The notes under the pieces are model-generated. The model was not told where the DNA came from. It did not search any database and saw only the letters and a program-made list of their open reading frames with translations. Shown here in pieces: positions 5,697-12,997 of a stretch of DNA of 14,926 nucleotides; the stretch's first letter is position 1; the number at the start of each line of letters is the position of its first letter. Origin of the DNA: Ilumatobacteraceae bacterium (GTDB lineage Bacteria; Actinomycetota; Acidimicrobiia; Acidimicrobiales; Ilumatobacteraceae); NCBI GenBank assembly GCA_023257035.1, contig JALRDI010000275.1, forward strand, positions 1 through 14,926, read 5' to 3'. Both the position numbers and the translations under genes were made by a program.

Positions 5697-7091
5697 CCAT
5701 CGGCAGCGAACATTGACGAACGCCGCCAACTTGGCTCGTGGTACACACCGGCTGCACTCATTGATGAGATGCTCAGCCTCCTTACATCTGATGGCTGGCC
5801 GAACACTGCGACAACCTCCACGCTTCGAATACTTGACCCATCTTGTGGTGATGGCAGGCTGCTCATCGCAGCCCAAGAGCGCATTGGATCCCCGAGTGCG
5901 CTTACTGGATGTGACATCGATCCACTCACTAGATCACCTAACGAGCGACTCGGCATTGAATTTGTCGAGGGGGACGGGCTCAGCATCAATTGGTCACATT
6001 TCGGTGACGACCGGGGTTTTGATCTCGTGATGTCGAACCCTCCATTCCTTTCGCAACTTGCTAGCTCGACATCTCGTAAAGGAGCGAGCGCACGAGGCGG
6101 AGGCCCATACGCAAATAGCGCAATGGAGTTTTGTCTCGCTGGTGTCGAGGCGCTTCGTCCGGGTGGCCGGCTGGCAATTGTGCTTCCTCAATCAGTTTTA
6201 GCTTCGCGAGATACAACCGAGTTGAGAACTCGGGTTACCTCACTTGCCGAGATAGTCACGTCGTGGTGGTCACCATCGCCACAATTCGATGCAGATGTCA
6301 CTGTGGCAGTGCTGATCTTCGAGCGACGAGAGGCTGAAACTTCAGGCAGCGCGGCGCCGTGGACAACAGCAATCACTGAGGCACTCGGAATCCCACCGAT
6401 CCCTCACCTCGCCGTTGATGGAGTTATCAGTGACCGGGCATCTGCAACTGCGAATTTCCGCGATGAGTATTACGCGCTGGTCCCCGCTGTCGGGGACCAT
6501 ACGACCGGTCCGCCACTCGTCACCTCTGGACTTATCGATCCCGCTCGATGCCTCTGGGGCGACAAACCCGTTCAATTCGCCCGTCAGATTTTTGAGGCAC
6601 CGCGAGTCGACCTTGCACACCTCACAGGCCGATTCCCAAGGTGGGCTGAAAACATGTTGCGACCAAAAGTCTTGGTTGCAGCACAAACCCGAACCATCGA
6701 AGCGGTCGCCGATGTCAATGGCGAGTGGCTTCCTGGAGTACCAGTCACCACCGTCTTCCCAAACCATGCCGAAGAACTTGAACAGATTGCATCGGTGATC
6801 AATTCGCCGATCGCATCGCTCATCTCATGGCACAAACGGGCTGGGACTGGCCTCTCACCTACTTCGCTTCGGCTGTCGCCGTCTTCGATACTCGACTTGC
6901 CGTGGCCGAAGAACGAAATTGCAACGGATTCCTTGCAAACCCTCGCCAATGGAAACTTCTCTGCCTTCGGAGTGGTGATGTGTGAATCATTTGGCATAAC
7001 CGGGCGTGATGCGGAAACCATCACCGATTGGTGGCGATCTGCTGGTCGACCACGCCAGAAAAGGGCATCACCGACAAACAAGAACCACTGA
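5685..7091 (+). CDS. N6-adenine DNA methyltransferase, solitary
   Basis: A 468-residue class I SAM-dependent methyltransferase of the N6-adenine type. Region X is LGSWYTPAALIDEML at 16-30. Motif I (SAM binding) is ILDPSCGDGRLL at 49-60, the acidic loop is GCDIDP at 75-80, and the catalytic motif IV is NPPF at 118-121, followed by GGRLAIVLPQS at 160-170. About 270 C-terminal residues are the likely target-recognition region, with VAAQTRTIEAVADVNGEWLPG resembling the TaqI-like C-terminal part. It would methylate adenine in a specific DNA site. No restriction endonuclease or specificity subunit lies beside it, so it may act as an orphan (epigenetic) enzyme or belong to a split system. GTG 5685 was chosen for the -10 box six bases upstream. 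It is divergent from coaA and 7 bp ahead of the cytochrome gene. Confidence 0.87.
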   Translation: MADQPSAANIDERRQLGSWYTPAALIDEMLSLLTSDGWPNTATTSTLRILDPSCGDGRLLIAAQERIGSPSALTGCDIDPLTRSPNERLGIEFVEGDGLSINWSHFGDDRGFDLVMSNPPFLSQLASSTSRKGASARGGGPYANSAMEFCLAGVEALRPGGRLAIVLPQSVLASRDTTELRTRVTSLAEIVTSWWSPSPQFDADVTVAVLIFERREAETSGSAAPWTTAITEALGIPPIPHLAVDGVISDRASATANFRDEYYALVPAVGDHTTGPPLVTSGLIDPARCLWGDKPVQFARQIFEAPRVDLAHLTGRFPRWAENMLRPKVLVAAQTRTIEAVADVNGEWLPGVPVTTVFPNHAEELEQIASVINSPIASLISWHKRAGTGLSPTSLRLSPSSILDLPWPKNEIATDSLQTLANGNFSAFGVVMCESFGITGRDAETITDWWRSAGRPRQKRASPTNKNH

Positions 7092-7098
7092 GGTTTGA

Positions 7099-7503
7099 TT
7101 GACTAGAGGTGTGCGATCCCATTGGATGACCTCCTTCGCAGGACTTCTCGTTACGGTCGGCCTCGCCACCCTTAGCGCCTCGTGCGCATCTGAGCCAGAA
7201 CTTGCTCTCTCTGCATCCGCCCTCGAAGGCAAAACGTTGTACGACACAAATGGCTGCGCATCGTGTCACGGATCAAATGGTGCTGGAGGAGTCGGCCCGG
7301 CATTAGCTGGCATTGCGGGCACAAACATTGCATTAAGCGATGGCTCGTCTGTACTTGCAGATCGGGCGTATCTCATCGACTCGATCTTGCAACCCCAGGC
7401 GCAACTTGTTGATGGATACAACATCAAGATGCCTCAGAACCAACTCACTGCCTCTCAAGCGGATCTTGTTGCCCAATTCATCGAAGAGTTACCCGATCCG
7501 TGA
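7099..7503 (+). CDS. Monohaem cytochrome c, predicted lipoprotein
   Basis: A 134-residue exported class I cytochrome c. The hydrophobic signal segment (about 11-25) ends in LSAS-C29, compatible with a lipobox. The mature domain has the haem motif C53-A-S-C56-H57 in GKTLYDTNGCASCHG, GVGPALAGIAG, and the axial methionine M111 in IKMPQNQL, followed by the final helix. It resembles the cytochrome c domain fused to subunit II in caa3 oxidases, so it probably delivers electrons to the aa3-type oxidase encoded at the right end (inference). TTG 7099 is taken as start because GAGG lies five bases upstream; GTG 7111 or ATG 7126 are alternatives that keep the signal peptide. Its TGA overlaps the GTG of the SCO gene. 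It is the first of four overlapping genes. Confidence 0.88.
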   Translation: MTRGVRSHWMTSFAGLLVTVGLATLSASCASEPELALSASALEGKTLYDTNGCASCHGSNGAGGVGPALAGIAGTNIALSDGSSVLADRAYLIDSILQPQAQLVDGYNIKMPQNQLTASQADLVAQFIEELPDP

Positions 7504-8084
7504 TACGTCGGACACTTGCAATCACCCTTGCACTACTCGTGTTGGCCGCAGGCTGCGGTAACTCTCGCGAGTTTGCTGGATACGTGAGGACGCCTGCACC
7601 TTCGACAAAGGGAATCACACTTCCAGAACTTGGCACTTCGTCAGAACGTGAACTCGTCGCCGCAAACGGCAAGCTTCTCGTGGTGTACTTCGGCTACACC
7701 AACTGTCCAGATATGTGCCCAACAACAATGCAGGATCTCACCGTCGCCCTTCGCCGCCTCGATGACCCCTCGCAGGTCGAAGTTGCAATGGTGACTGTCG
7801 ACCCGGATCGAGACCTTCCCGTGCTTGATGGATACGTGAAGAGTTTCATTCCAACCGCAGTCGCGCTCGGGACGACTGATCCATCGGCGTTAGTTGCGGC
7901 GGCAGAACCATTCGGTGTCAACTATCTCGTCGAAGAGTCCCCAGATGGGGTTGAGGTGGCTCACACAACTTCGCTCTATGTCGTCGATGATGAAGGTCTG
8001 TTACTCCTCACCTGGCCGTTTGGCATCCCATCAGTCGACATTTCGGACGACCTCAACGACCTATTGGACGGCCGGCGATCGTGA
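7500..8084 (+). CDS. SCO1/SenC family copper chaperone (CuA assembly), lipoprotein
   Basis: A 194-residue membrane-anchored thioredoxin-fold protein that inserts copper into, or reduces, the CuA site of cytochrome oxidase subunit II on the outer face of the membrane. The lipoprotein signal LVLAAGC gives C19 as anchor. The copper and redox residues are C69 and C73 in YTNCPDMCPTTM, and H155 in VEVAHTTSLYVVD. The conserved VTVDPDRD is at 98-105. Its GTG start at 7500 shares GTGA with the stop of the cytochrome c gene, and its own TGA overlaps the GTG of the cupredoxin gene, so expression is translationally coupled. All family landmarks are intact and length is typical. Confidence 0.95.
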   Translation: MIRRTLAITLALLVLAAGCGNSREFAGYVRTPAPSTKGITLPELGTSSERELVAANGKLLVVYFGYTNCPDMCPTTMQDLTVALRRLDDPSQVEVAMVTVDPDRDLPVLDGYVKSFIPTAVALGTTDPSALVAAAEPFGVNYLVEESPDGVEVAHTTSLYVVDDEGLLLLTWPFGIPSVDISDDLNDLLDGRRS

Positions 8085-8464
8085 AACGCTCAGTGGTCGC
8101 CACATTGCTCGTTGCAGTTGTTGCGCTCGGCACAGTGGCCGGTGTCAGTTTGTTCTCTGGAGAAGAGCCACAGTTTCAAGCAATTTCTGACTCTGCCCCG
8201 GCTGATTATGAGTACGTGATTCCTCAGGGCACCGGCGAGCGCATCGATGCTGGAGAAGCGATCAGCATCATTCCTGCTGAACTCGAAGTTCATGTAGGCG
8301 AATCGATTCGAATCGTCAATAACGATGAGCGAGGCCACATTGTTGGCGTCTTTTTTATTGGGGCGGGCGAAATAATGTCGCAGTCGTTTACGAGCGCCGG
8401 AACGCTCAGTGGGGGCTGCACAATTCACCCCAGTGGGGAGTTCACCCTCCAGGTTCTCAATTGA
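8081..8464 (+). CDS. Cupredoxin-like exported protein with atypical axial ligand
   Basis: A 127-residue protein with an N-terminal hydrophobic segment (about 5-25, signal or anchor) and one cupredoxin-like beta domain: ELEVHVGESIRIVNNDERGHIVG at 67-89, then SQSFTSAGTLSGGCTIHPSG at 100-119. The putative copper ligands are H86, C113 and H116, with the Cys-x2-His spacing of plastocyanin-type sites. The methionine expected five residues after the second histidine is F121, so the axial ligand is missing or supplied otherwise. It could be an electron carrier or a copper-holding protein working with SCO. GTG 8081 overlaps the SCO stop by four bases, and the TGA overlaps the next TTG. The fold assignment rests on motifs only. 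Confidence 0.75.
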   Translation: MKRSVVATLLVAVVALGTVAGVSLFSGEEPQFQAISDSAPADYEYVIPQGTGERIDAGEAISIIPAELEVHVGESIRIVNNDERGHIVGVFFIGAGEIMSQSFTSAGTLSGGCTIHPSGEFTLQVLN

Positions 8465-9498
8465 ATGTAATGAGATTACGACCTCTCCGTTTACTCAACT
8501 CGGTGTTGTGTGGGGCGCTCTTGTCATTCACCATTGCCGGGGTGTCTCATGCCGATGCACCAGGGCCAACCGACTACAGGTCGACGATCACCAGAGTCGA
8601 AATACCTGAAGGAAGTTCACTTCCCGACGGGGTCGACATTTCGGTTGAGGGCCATGACGCATTTATGAGGGTCCAGGTACGTGAGGGGACCACAGTTGAC
8701 ATTTCGGGCTACGAGGGGGAGCCGTACCTCCGTATTGATGCCGAATGCGCAGTCTTTGAGAATCAACGTGCGATGTCAACGTGGTACAACCAAGAGCGTT
8801 TCGGATCAGACATTGATCGCAGCCTCGTTAACCACGAGCTACCAGCAGACTGGATGCAGATTGGCTCAAGTTGTGCAGTCGCATGGCATGACCACCGTCT
8901 GCACTACATGTCCCCTTCAGCACCGATTAACGCTCGGCCCGGCGATGTCCTCATCATCGATTCGATCCCGATCACCATCGACGGCACACTCGTCACAGTT
9001 CATGTTGAAAGCGTTCTTGTCGAGCCTCCGTCGCGAGCTGTGCCAATTACTGCAGCGGTCTTTGCACTCGTTATTTCAGGCCTTCTCCTGAGAGCGCAAC
9101 TCGCATCAATTGCAACAACAGTGGCAGCTGTAGTCGCACTGGTGTTGGGAGGCGCACAATATGTCTGGTCTGCGCCCGAGACTGGACCACAACTCACCGT
9201 CATCGTGATTCCTCTGTTGGCAGTTACGGCAGGTGGTTGGGCTATGTGGTCTCGTCACACTCCAGGATCGATCACCCCGATCGGCACTCAACTTCTCGGC
9301 GGAGTATTGCTTGCAGTGTGGGTCTGGCAGCGCGCCGGAGTCGTTTCATCAGCACTACTTCCAACGTCATTGCCGTATTCAATCGATCGAGTAGGCACCG
9401 TCGCTGTCGCCACAGTCGCTGTCATCAGTGTTGGTCACGCTGCGGTTGCGCTCGGGCAGCTCATGTCAACAGACCCTGCTCGCCCAACCCTCGGATAA
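8461..9498 (+). CDS. Unrecognised envelope protein: exported domain with His-rich motif plus five transmembrane segments
   Basis: 345 residues, not recognised as a named family. A signal peptide (about 1-31, ending SHADA) leads to an extracytoplasmic domain of about 160 residues with two cysteines (C96, C138) that may form a disulphide and the motif AWHDHRLHYM at 141-150 (H143, H145, H148, M150), which looks like a copper site. The C-terminal part has five hydrophobic segments at about 193-211, 216-236, 245-263, 274-290 and 311-333. TTG 8461 overlaps the cupredoxin stop (TTGA), and ATG 8470 is an alternative start. Being the last of four coupled genes for cytochrome c, SCO and cupredoxin, it is probably a membrane factor for copper delivery or oxidase assembly (inference). 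Its stop directly abuts the PCuAC stop on the other strand. Confidence 0.8.
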   Translation: MNVMRLRPLRLLNSVLCGALLSFTIAGVSHADAPGPTDYRSTITRVEIPEGSSLPDGVDISVEGHDAFMRVQVREGTTVDISGYEGEPYLRIDAECAVFENQRAMSTWYNQERFGSDIDRSLVNHELPADWMQIGSSCAVAWHDHRLHYMSPSAPINARPGDVLIIDSIPITIDGTLVTVHVESVLVEPPSRAVPITAAVFALVISGLLLRAQLASIATTVAAVVALVLGGAQYVWSAPETGPQLTVIVIPLLAVTAGGWAMWSRHTPGSITPIGTQLLGGVLLAVWVWQRAGVVSSALLPTSLPYSIDRVGTVAVATVAVISVGHAAVALGQLMSTDPARPTLG

Positions 9499-9975
9499 TT
9501 AGCCCTCACTGACTTCTACGCTCACCGTAAGGTCATCAGCGGTCGCAAAGTCGAGCGTGAGTTCAAATGTTTCTCCTGCAACAAGTGGGGCGGCAAGATC
9601 AATCAGCATGATGTGATACCCACCCGGCGCAAGCCGAACCGGTGAACCTGCAGGGAGTTCGAGAGAGTCAATCTGCTGCATTGACATTGCACCGTCGTGC
9701 ATCCCGTCATCGCTCATATCCATTGACTCGTCACTCATATCCATTGAGTGAACGACCTCGTGAATCTCCGCGTGGTCAGCGATCTCGTCAGAGACTGTCA
9801 CCCCGATGAGAGCGTCATCATCAGTCGCTGTGATCTTGAAGTACGCAGCACCAGTCGTTACCCCTGCTGGGCTCGCACGCGCCCAAGCATCTTCAACTGC
9901 AATCGGGTCACCTGCAGCGCACGACGCAAAAAGTGCGGTTGCTCCGATGGCCGTCACGAGGCGAGAAAACGTCAT
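9499..9975 (-). CDS. PCuAC-family periplasmic/extracytoplasmic copper(I) chaperone with Met/Asp-rich insert
   Basis: A 158-residue exported protein (DUF461/PCuAC) that carries Cu(I) to SCO or to the CuA site. The signal segment ends LFAS-C19, a possible lipobox. The core shows AWARASPAGVTTGAAYFKI at 30-48, H72 in AEIHEVVH, then M99, and APGGYHIML with H121 and M123. M99-x21-H121-x-M123 is exactly the family's C-terminal half of the copper motif. The N-terminal half is stretched: H72 to M99 is about 15 residues longer than the canonical H-M-x10-M spacing, because two seven-residue Ser-Met-Asp-Met repeats are inserted (77-90). ATG 9975 lies six bases after TAGGTT and has no Shine-Dalgarno. It lies after map on the same strand and is convergent with the copper/cytochrome operon. 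Confidence 0.93.
   Translation of the reverse strand: MTFSRLVTAIGATALFASCAAGDPIAVEDAWARASPAGVTTGAAYFKITATDDDALIGVTVSDEIADHAEIHEVVHSMDMSDESMDMSDDGMHDGAMSMQQIDSLELPAGSPVRLAPGGYHIMLIDLAAPLVAGETFELTLDFATADDLTVSVEVSEG
9706..9747 (-). repeat. Two tandem 21-bp units encoding a Ser-Met-Asp-Met heptad
   Basis: Units 9727-9747 and 9706-9726 agree at 18 of 21 bases and encode SMDMSDE and SMDMSDD inside the PCuAC gene. A degenerate Met/His/Asp stretch follows. In-frame duplication by slippage is the likely origin. Confidence 0.8.
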
Positions 9976-9981
9976 CGAGTC

Positions 9982-9987
9982 AACCTA
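9982..9987 (-). promoter_or_regulatory. -10 box TAGGTT for leaderless start of the PCuAC gene
   Basis: On the minus strand TAGGTT is followed by six bases and the ATG at 9975. It lies in the 35 bp between map and the PCuAC gene, so the chaperone can be transcribed apart from map. Confidence 0.5.
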
Positions 9988-10010
9988 CCGCTTCTCGAAA
10001 TTATGGGGAC

Positions 10011-10988
10011 TTAACGGTTCCAAGGAGCTTCAGCAGACACCGCTCCAGGGCCTCCCGTCAGCACCTCGACGCCATCTTCGGTAACAAGAACGGTGTGTTC
10101 GAATTGTGCTGTCCGTTGCCAATCCGCCGTGACCGCTGTCCAGCCGTCGTCCCACATGCGATGGCGCCAATCACCCAGCGTGATCATCGGCTCGATGGTG
10201 AAGGTCATCCCTGGAAGCATCTCGAGCGTTGAACGCGAGTCGTAGTAATGGAGAATTTGAATATCCGTGTGGAATTGCTCACCGATGCCGTGACCGATGA
10301 ACGCTTTGACTACTCCATAGCGATGTTCTTTCGCGTGGTCTTCGATCGCGCGGCCAATATCACTTACTGGACGACCTGGTCGCACAGCTTCAATTCCGAG
10401 CCACGTGCATTCTTCGGTAATGCGAATAAGTTCGCGACTCGCCTCATCGACGTCTCCCACACAGAACGTGGCGTTCGTATCACCGTGAACGCCACCCACA
10501 AAGCCAGTGACATCGAGATTCATGATGTCTCCATCGAGCATCACTCGCGAATCAGGAATGCCGTGACAAATCACTTCATTTGCTGAGGTACACAAACTCT
10601 TTGGATAACCGTGATAATTCAACGTGCTCGGATACGCGCCACGTTCGATGAACAAATCGTGGACGTACGCATCAACTTCGTCGGTGGTTTTGCCTGGCTC
10701 AAGAAATTCGCCGGCTAGACGAAGAACCTCTGCAGCAACTTTGCCTGAGTGGCGCATACGTTCGATGATCTCTGGGCTTTTGACGAGCGGCTCATCCCAA
10801 TGCTCCACGACCCCAGAATCGGCATAGGAGGGTCGAGGGATCGTGTCGGGCACTAGTCGCATCGGCGAAATTTCACCCGGATGCACCCGACCTTCAGTGT
10901 TTCGATGGCACCGCTTGTATTTGCGCCCACTGCCGCACCAGCACGGATCGTTTGCTTGGAGAGAGCCTGCAGGAGGTTGCGTGTTCAT
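10011..10988 (-). CDS. map: Methionine aminopeptidase, type I, with N-terminal SEC-C zinc motif
   Basis: 325 residues. It removes N-terminal methionine from nascent proteins. Residues 15-28 are PCWCGSGRKYKRCH (C16, C18, C27, H28), a SEC-C zinc knuckle as at the C-terminus of SecA, joined by a linker to the catalytic domain (about 65-312). The five dinuclear metal ligands are present: D159 in MNLDVTG, D170 in HGDTNATF, H233 in GHGIG, E266 in TIEP and E297 in QFEHT; H142 (CHGIP) is the usual substrate-contacting histidine. The SEC-C part probably docks the enzyme at the ribosome (inference). ATG 10988 gives the complete SEC-C domain, and TAGACT sits nine bases upstream. It lies 36 bp after pdxH on the same strand. 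Confidence 0.96.
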   Translation of the reverse strand: MNTQPPAGSLQANDPCWCGSGRKYKRCHRNTEGRVHPGEISPMRLVPDTIPRPSYADSGVVEHWDEPLVKSPEIIERMRHSGKVAAEVLRLAGEFLEPGKTTDEVDAYVHDLFIERGAYPSTLNYHGYPKSLCTSANEVICHGIPDSRVMLDGDIMNLDVTGFVGGVHGDTNATFCVGDVDEASRELIRITEECTWLGIEAVRPGRPVSDIGRAIEDHAKEHRYGVVKAFIGHGIGEQFHTDIQILHYYDSRSTLEMLPGMTFTIEPMITLGDWRHRMWDDGWTAVTADWQRTAQFEHTVLVTEDGVEVLTGGPGAVSAEAPWNR

Positions 10989-10997
10989 GACACGCCA

Positions 10998-11003
10998 AGT
11001 CTA
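10998..11003 (-). promoter_or_regulatory. Possible -10 box TAGACT for map
   Basis: TAGACT lies nine bases before the ATG of map, in the 36-bp gap after pdxH. That distance predicts a leader of only a few bases. It is a weaker match to the leaderless spacing than the other boxes here. Confidence 0.3.
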
Positions 11004-11024
11004 GGAGCGCACCTAAGCGGTGGC

Positions 11025-11675
11025 TTACGGAGCGAGACGATGACGAACCCAGGCCGCATCTGAGCGCACATACTGAATGCGATCGTGCAGGCGGCTCGGC
11101 CGGCCCTGCCAGAACTCCCAGCGCACCGGGATGATTCTCCACCCACCCCAAAATGGTGGTCGGGTGACCTCTCGGCCCTCAAATCGGGCTTCGACATCGG
11201 TGACGAGTGACTCAAGGGTTTGCCGACTCTCAATTACTTCTGATTGAGGTGAAGCCCAGGCGCCAATCTGCGATCCTCGAGGGCGACTCGAAAAGTATGC
11301 GTCGCTCTCGGGATCAGAGATTCGTTCTACCGAGCCCACCACACGAACTTGCCGGTGAAGTGCGAGCCAACCAAATACTGCTGACGCGTTACTCGATGAG
11401 TCGAGTTGCTCGCTTTTGGCCGAGTTGAAGTTGGTGAAGAACGTGATGCCGTTGTCGGAGACTTCACGGGCGAGCACGATTCGGGCATCGGGCACGCCAC
11501 TGGCATCAACGGTTGCCACCGTCATTGCATTTGGTTCAACGAGATCGGCTTCGGCTGCTTCTTCATGCCAACGGTGCCATTGCGCTACCGGGGAATCATC
11601 AACATCAGCAATGTCAAGCCCAGCGGTTTCGTATTGCACGCGCCGGTTGCGAACCAGATCGTTGTCGCCTGCCAT
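11025..11675 (-). CDS. pdxH: Pyridoxamine/pyridoxine 5'-phosphate oxidase
   Basis: A 216-residue FMN flavoprotein that oxidises pyridoxamine or pyridoxine 5'-phosphate to pyridoxal 5'-phosphate. The FMN-binding core has DARIVLAREV at 63-72, FFTNFNSAKSEQL at 79-91 and RQVRVVGSVERI at 108-119. SRPRGSQIGAWAS at 130-142 follows. The family signature WEFWQGRPSRLHDR is at 186-199. Length fits the family (about 215-230). The ATG at 11675 is one base after the serS stop, and GGAGG five bases upstream lies inside the last serS codons, so pdxH is translationally coupled to serS. Nothing unusual in the active site is visible. Confidence 0.96.
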   Translation of the reverse strand: MAGDNDLVRNRRVQYETAGLDIADVDDSPVAQWHRWHEEAAEADLVEPNAMTVATVDASGVPDARIVLAREVSDNGITFFTNFNSAKSEQLDSSSNASAVFGWLALHRQVRVVGSVERISDPESDAYFSSRPRGSQIGAWASPQSEVIESRQTLESLVTDVEARFEGREVTRPPFWGGWRIIPVRWEFWQGRPSRLHDRIQYVRSDAAWVRHRLAP

Positions 11676-11676
11676 C

Positions 11677-12990
11677 TCAACCTCCGAGAACGGTAATGCC
11701 TCGCATGTACGGCAGCAGCACTTCAGGGACCTTCACGCTTCCGTCTTCTTGACGGTGGGTTTCAAGGATTGCTGCCCAGACACGGGGCACTGCAAGTGCT
11801 GACCCATTCAACGTGTGCACGAGCACCGTGCCCTTCACTGGTTTGCCATCGGCGTCAACCTGGCGATATCGAATATCTGCTCGACGAGCTTGATAATCGG
11901 AGAACCACGACACCGATGACACTTCGAGCCACTGCTCACACCCAGGTGCGTATACCTCGATGTCAAATGAGCGATGGTGGCTTTGACCTAAATCGCCCGA
12001 GCAAATCTCAATTACCCGATGGTGCAGGCCAAGCGACGAGATCATTCGCTCGACACGGCTAATCATGTCAACTAAGAGTTCGGGAGCTTGATCGGCTGTC
12101 GCCAACGCAAGGATCTCAACCTTGTCAAACTCATGAGACCGCAACATGCCACGGGTATCCCGACCAGCAGAACCTGCTTCACGCCGGAAACACGGACTAT
12201 ACGCCATGAACCGAGCCGGGAGTTCTGCAACGTCAAGGATTTCACCGCTGTACATCGATGTCAGCGGTACTTCAGCAGTTGGAATGCACCACAGATCGTC
12301 ACGTTCGATCGCATATGCGTCATCTGCGAATTTTGGTAGCTGCCCTGTCGAGGTCAGCGTTGCGGTTGAGACGAGCGACGGTGGACGGATCTCTTCGAAA
12401 GCGTCAGCGTTGCTGTCGAGTGCGTATTGACACAATGCTCGTGCCATGGTCGCCCCGGCACCGCGCTGCATTGTGAACATCGATGCCGCAATTTTTGTTG
12501 CACGTTCATTGTCGAGAATTCCCAGTGCTTCGCCGATCTCCCAGTGCGGAACGCGCTGGTGGTCGGCAAATCCATCGAGCCCGCCTTCTGGAAGAAACGG
12601 ACCAGTGACGACAGGGTTATCCGCATCGCTTGCTCCATTCGGTACATCTGGGTGTGGCACGTTCGGAATATGAAGCAGCAATTCGTGCATGTTTGCCGAA
12701 ATTGCTTCATGCTCGTTCTCAATGCGACCGACTTCTTCGCCCAATGCACGGCTTTCGGCCTGCACCGTTTCGGCCTGCTCAACGTTGCCATCGCGCCGAA
12801 GTTGCCCGACCTCACGTGAAAGTTCGTTGATACGTGCCCGGGCATCATCTCGACGAGCGGTAATTTCTCTCAACTGTCGATCAAGCTCAACAACCTGTTC
12901 AATCTGAGAGTCACATGACGCATCGCCGCGACGCGCAAGAGCGGCACAGATCTCATCTGCATGTTCACGGAGCTGGCGAACGTCAATCAC
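11677..12990 (-). CDS. serS: Seryl-tRNA synthetase
   Basis: A 437-residue class II synthetase that charges tRNA-Ser (and tRNA-Sec) with serine. The N-terminal coiled-coil arm that grips the tRNA long variable loop spans about 28-105, rich in Arg/Glu heptads. The class II core shows TSTGQLPKF at 213-221, TAEVPLTSMY at 238-247, motif 2 FRREAGSAGRDTRGMLRSHEF at 268-288, and motif 3 GSALAVPRVWAAILE at 396-410. The usual EVSSCSN.DFQARR segment reads EVSSVSWFSDYQARR here, a conservative variant. The start is GTG 12990, which gives MIDVRQLREH, the normal N-terminus, seven bases after TAGCCT. It heads the serS-pdxH unit, 17 bp after ctaG on the same strand. Confidence 0.97.
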   Translation of the reverse strand: MIDVRQLREHADEICAALARRGDASCDSQIEQVVELDRQLREITARRDDARARINELSREVGQLRRDGNVEQAETVQAESRALGEEVGRIENEHEAISANMHELLLHIPNVPHPDVPNGASDADNPVVTGPFLPEGGLDGFADHQRVPHWEIGEALGILDNERATKIAASMFTMQRGAGATMARALCQYALDSNADAFEEIRPPSLVSTATLTSTGQLPKFADDAYAIERDDLWCIPTAEVPLTSMYSGEILDVAELPARFMAYSPCFRREAGSAGRDTRGMLRSHEFDKVEILALATADQAPELLVDMISRVERMISSLGLHHRVIEICSGDLGQSHHRSFDIEVYAPGCEQWLEVSSVSWFSDYQARRADIRYRQVDADGKPVKGTVLVHTLNGSALAVPRVWAAILETHRQEDGSVKVPEVLLPYMRGITVLGG

Positions 12991-12997
12991 GGTGCCG

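Noticed and set aside
5662..5757. Longer coaA starts at ATG 5700 and GTG 5757
   Set aside because: No Shine-Dalgarno or -10 box at a proper distance, they overlap the methyltransferase gene, and the extra residues are not like other CoaA proteins. ATG 5700 remains the main alternative.
5685..7091. Restriction-modification or phage-defence island around the methyltransferase
   Set aside because: No nuclease, specificity subunit, helicase or mobile gene is present; both neighbours are ordinary chromosomal genes.
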